Source of the DNA: CALMEC01 sp031366605
GTDB lineage: Bacteria; Actinomycetota; Thermoleophilia; Miltoncostaeales; Miltoncostaeaceae
Length of the DNA: 64,000 nt
Direction of reading: 5' to 3'
NCBI GenBank assembly: GCA_031366605.1
Contig: JANLOO010000034.1
Span: forward strand, 72,673-136,672
The notes under the pieces are model-generated. The model was given only the letters and a program-made list of their open reading frames with translations, was not told the origin of the DNA and did not search any database. The position numbers and the translations under genes are program-made. Of the stretch, positions 61,748 through 64,000 are shown one piece after another. The stretch's first letter is position 1; each line of letters begins with the position of its first letter.

Positions 61748-62892
61748 ACGCGGAGCTGACCGAACAGCAGGTGCTCCTGCGTAAGACGGTCCGCGCGTTC
61801 GCCGAGGGTGAGATCGCACCGGTCGCCGAAGAACTGGATCGGGAATCACGGTTCCCATACGAGATCGTCGCGAAGCTGGGCGAACTCGGTCTGATGGGCA
61901 TGCCGGTGCCCGAGGAGCTGGGCGGTGCCGGTCTCGACACACTCTCGTACGCAATCGCGATCGAAGAGTTGGCGCGTGTGGACTCGAGCGTCGCGATCAC
62001 GGTCGCGGCGCACACCTCGTTGGGGACGATGCCGATCGTGATGTTCGGCGACGACGCGCAGAAAGCGCGGTGGGTGCCCCGGCTGGCGAGCGGCCAGATG
62101 CTGGGTGCGTTTGGGCTGACCGAGCCCGAAGCGGGGTCGGACGCGGGCGCCACGCGGACGCGTGCCGAGGCGCAACCCGACGGCGGCTGGGTCATCGACG
62201 GTTCCAAGATGTTCATCACCAACGCCGGCACCGACATCACCGGCTGCTGCGCGATCACGGCGCTGACCGCCCCGGGCGAGATCACCAACTTCATCGTCCC
62301 GGCCGATGCGCCCGGCTACGTCGCGGGGCCGCCGCTCCACAAGATCGGCTGGCGGGCCAGCGACACGCGTCCACTCAACTTCGACGATCTGTATCTGGAC
62401 GCGGACGCGATGCTGGGACCCAAGGGGCAGGGCTTTCACCAATTCCTCAAGGTCCTGGACGGCGGCCGGATCAGCGTGGGCGCGATCGGCCTGGGCCTGG
62501 CGCAAGGGGCATTCGAGTTGGCGCTGCAACACGCCAAGCAGCGGCGCCAATTCGGCAAGGCGCTGGTGGGATTCCAGGTCGTGCAGTTCCAACTGGCTGA
62601 GATGGCAACGGAGATCGCCTCAGCCCGCAGCCTGCTGTACCTGGCCGCGCGTTTGAAAGACACGGGCGATGGGTTCACCAAGACCGCCGCGATGGCAAAA
62701 CTCGTGACCGGCCGCCTGGCCCAAACCGTCGCCGAACGGGCACTGCACCTGCACGGCGGATACGGCTGGATGGAGGAGTCCCCCATCGCCCGCTTCTACC
62801 GCGACGCCAAGATCCTGGACATCGGCGAAGGCACCGTCGAGGTCCAGAAGATGGTCATCGCCCGGGCCATCGGGGCTTATGAGGAAGCTTGA
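61744..62892 (+). CDS. Acyl-CoA dehydrogenase
   Basis: The 382-aa flavoprotein shows AFGLTEPEAGSDAGATRTRA, WVIDGSKMFITNAG, DGGRISVGAIGLGLAQGAFE, the RRQFGKALVGFQVVQFQLAEM helix and LHLHGGYGWMEESPIARFYRDAKILDIGEGT. The catalytic glutamate is in the ESPIAR..YRD region as for short-chain/isovaleryl types. It would oxidise the acyl-CoA made in the preceding two steps. Confidence 0.95.
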   Translation: MNAELTEQQVLLRKTVRAFAEGEIAPVAEELDRESRFPYEIVAKLGELGLMGMPVPEELGGAGLDTLSYAIAIEELARVDSSVAITVAAHTSLGTMPIVMFGDDAQKARWVPRLASGQMLGAFGLTEPEAGSDAGATRTRAEAQPDGGWVIDGSKMFITNAGTDITGCCAITALTAPGEITNFIVPADAPGYVAGPPLHKIGWRASDTRPLNFDDLYLDADAMLGPKGQGFHQFLKVLDGGRISVGAIGLGLAQGAFELALQHAKQRRQFGKALVGFQVVQFQLAEMATEIASARSLLYLAARLKDTGDGFTKTAAMAKLVTGRLAQTVAERALHLHGGYGWMEESPIARFYRDAKILDIGEGTVEVQKMVIARAIGAYEEA

Positions 62893-63730
62893 CGGCGCAT
62901 ACGACGGATCGATCCCATCCGACGCCGTCGTCGTCTCCACCGCCGCGTTCGCCGCTGACGAGCCGCAGCGCATCGTCGTATCCAACGCCGCGTTCGTCGA
63001 CGCCCTCTTCGCCGAGTTCCTGACCGCCGAAGAGATCGCGCCGGATGCCCTGCGCAGCTACTTCGTGCAGTACTACCTGGCGCAGATGGACAACGGCGGG
63101 TTCGCGCAGTTCGTGTACAACAGCAACTGGGATCCCAACGTCGTTGCCAAGGTGCGCGACGGGCTGCGGACGATGGGCGCGCGCATGCACCAGGCGGTCT
63201 TCCTGGAAGGGGTCACCACCGTCCGGCAGCTGGGACAGGACGCGTTGGACGCGTTCTTGTCACGCGACTTCTGGGGCGACAACCCGGTTCGCGATCGCCT
63301 GGACGCGGTCACGGAGCAGTTCGTCAAGGCGGGCGAGGTCGAGGATCTGGCCGCCCGCAACGCGGAGTGGCTGCGAGCGCATCCCAATCTCCAGGTCCTG
63401 ACGCGCGACGAGATGGAGGCCGAGGTCGCGCGACGCGTCGTCGCCGTCCCCGACCTGCCGGATCGACTGGTTGCCGCCCGCGAGCAGGAGCCCCGCCCCG
63501 TCAAGCTCATCCGCGTCCTGTGCGTGCTCGCCGGACACGAACTCGAGGCGATCGCCGCGGGCGACCCGACCCACGTGCACGCGGGGCAGGCGACGGTCGC
63601 GTGGCACTTCACAACCGACAAGGGACCGCACCTGATGGTCGAGGCGGACGGACGGGCGATGATGTTCGCCACCGACGATCCCAATCAGGTCGTGTGCGAG
63701 ATCTCCGACTTCGGTTCTGCCGAACAGTAG
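62879..63730 (+). CDS. DUF4375 (DMP19-like) domain protein
   Basis: The frame starts ATG 62879 within the acyl-CoA dehydrogenase 3' end (14-base overlap) and gives 283 residues. The core SYFVQYYLAQMDNGGFAQFVYNS fits the DMP19/DUF4375 fold (a DNA-mimic-like helical domain). A C-terminal part (VAWHFTTDKGPHLMVEADGRAMMFATDD) follows. Role unknown; the overlap suggests coordinated expression with the catabolic genes. Confidence 0.75.
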   Translation: MRKLDGAYDGSIPSDAVVVSTAAFAADEPQRIVVSNAAFVDALFAEFLTAEEIAPDALRSYFVQYYLAQMDNGGFAQFVYNSNWDPNVVAKVRDGLRTMGARMHQAVFLEGVTTVRQLGQDALDAFLSRDFWGDNPVRDRLDAVTEQFVKAGEVEDLAARNAEWLRAHPNLQVLTRDEMEAEVARRVVAVPDLPDRLVAAREQEPRPVKLIRVLCVLAGHELEAIAAGDPTHVHAGQATVAWHFTTDKGPHLMVEADGRAMMFATDDPNQVVCEISDFGSAEQ

Positions 63731-63769
63731 TGCCAGTATCCGCCGATATGTAGCGTGAAATTCCGCCCA

Positions 63770-63859
63770 ATGGAAGTGTCCCTTCCTGTGCCGGGCCAGG
63801 AGGACAAGGGAACGTACCGCCGGCGCGTCGTCGACGGAGAGCTTGACGAACTGATTGCG
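63770..63859 (+). pseudogene. 5' fragment of an AAA ATPase/DUF4143 gene cut by an insertion sequence
   Basis: ATG 63770 reads MEVSLPVPGQEDKGTYRRRV then VDGELDELIA. The block YRRRVVDGELDELL is the typical start of AAA_14/DUF4143 ATP-binding proteins, where it precedes the Walker A region. At 63860 the sequence becomes the ISL3 end, so the ATP-binding domain is separated from its start. Confidence 0.55.
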
Positions 63860-64000
63860 GGCTCTTCGCATTTCAGTGGGGATGGGCTTCGAGGAGTGGT
63901 GGGGTTGGTGGGCGGGTGGCGCTCCAGTTGACGCCGCCGGCGTGCAGCAGGATCCGCAGTCTGTAGTTCGTGAAGCTCCGGAACCCGTGGCCTGCGCGTT
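63860..64000 (-). mobile_element. ISL3-family insertion sequence (end portion)
   Basis: The element's end reads GGCTCTTCGCATTTCAGTGG from 63860 inward; GGCTCTTC is the characteristic ISL3 terminal repeat. The rest of the element continues past the window. The 8 bases TGATTGCG just left of it may be one copy of the target duplication. Confidence 0.7.
63873..64000 (-). CDS. ISL3-family transposase (C-terminal part)
   Basis: The frame ends with GFRSFTNYRLRILLHAGGVN then a variable tail and TGA (63873-63875). RSFTNYRLRILLH is the ISL3 transposase C-terminal signature (FGFRNFENYRLRLLLHCG in relatives). It ends about 13 bases before the inverted-repeat boundary, as usual. Confidence 0.75.
   Translation of the reverse strand, partial: RAGHGFRSFTNYRLRILLHAGGVNWSATRPPTPPLLEAHPH

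Overview
This is a high-GC window with short intergenic gaps and many start/stop overlaps (ATGA, GTGA, TGATG). The gene content fits an actinobacterium, most probably class Thermoleophilia (Solirubrobacterales, Patulibacter-like). It includes a LytR-CpsA-Psr wall protein with a LytR_C domain, an RskA-type anti-sigma factor, an HU protein with a lysine tail, a three-subunit transhydrogenase, a fused indolepyruvate:ferredoxin oxidoreductase and several secreted beta-rich proteins of no known function. The taxonomic placement is inferred from gene families, not from a marker gene.

Layout. 0-4.4 kb: the 5' part of a ComF gene, a broken secreted beta-helix/FnIII gene, a Ca2+/H+ antiporter and a metallo-beta-lactamase-fold hydrolase. 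4.9-13.7 kb (minus): a tightly coupled run of MFS exporter, M20 peptidase, LCP protein, UDP-glucose dehydrogenase, sugar-nucleotide pyrophosphorylase, PGI/PMI and MtnA, which looks like an envelope-sugar operon with housekeeping passengers. 13.8-16.3 kb: two secreted proteins. 16.6-22.7 kb: a biotin-linked block in which BioY, an acyl-CoA ligase, a thiolase, EcfA, EcfT and a FabZ-like hotdog protein form one operon divergent from birA. 22.7-29.7 kb: a Bax-inhibitor-like protein, sulfate activation (cysDN), a TauE/SafE permease, siroheme synthesis and NagA.

29.7-33.5 kb: three hairpin repeats, then a small Cys/His protein, an ECF sigma factor, its RskA-type anti-sigma factor and an SDR-DUF2867 protein. 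33.5-35.8 kb is a decay zone. It holds a DUF4287 pseudogene, a membrane-protein remnant and a truncated APC permease around an apparently intact MarR / DUF6069 / PPOX cassette with a perfect palindromic operator. 35.9-40.9 kb: a lipid-modification cluster of SDR, a DUF1365-cyclopropane synthase fusion, an FAD oxidoreductase and a divergent acyl desaturase. 41-48.7 kb: HU, an FAD oxidoreductase, small proteins, transhydrogenase pntB-pntA2-pntA1 and an enolase-superfamily protein. 48.9-52.4 kb: a beta-propeller lipoprotein, a repeat-rich region with two identical 58-bp elements and broken genes, a NYN-domain protein and tRNA-Arg(UCU).

52.4-57 kb: a secreted protein, a NirK-type copper oxidase divergent from a SufR-like regulator with three cysteines, a nitroreductase and a small unknown. 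57.2-63.7 kb: amino-acid/2-oxoacid catabolism (indolepyruvate:ferredoxin oxidoreductase, Leu/Phe/Val dehydrogenase, acyl-CoA dehydrogenase) and a DUF4375-like protein. The window ends in an ISL3-family element that seems to have cut an AAA ATPase gene. The most interesting candidates for new biology are the BioY-ligase-thiolase-ECF-hotdog operon with two enzymes missing catalytic residues, the sigma-factor-proximal lipid cluster with its DUF1365-CFA fusion, and the NirK/Fe-S-regulator pair.
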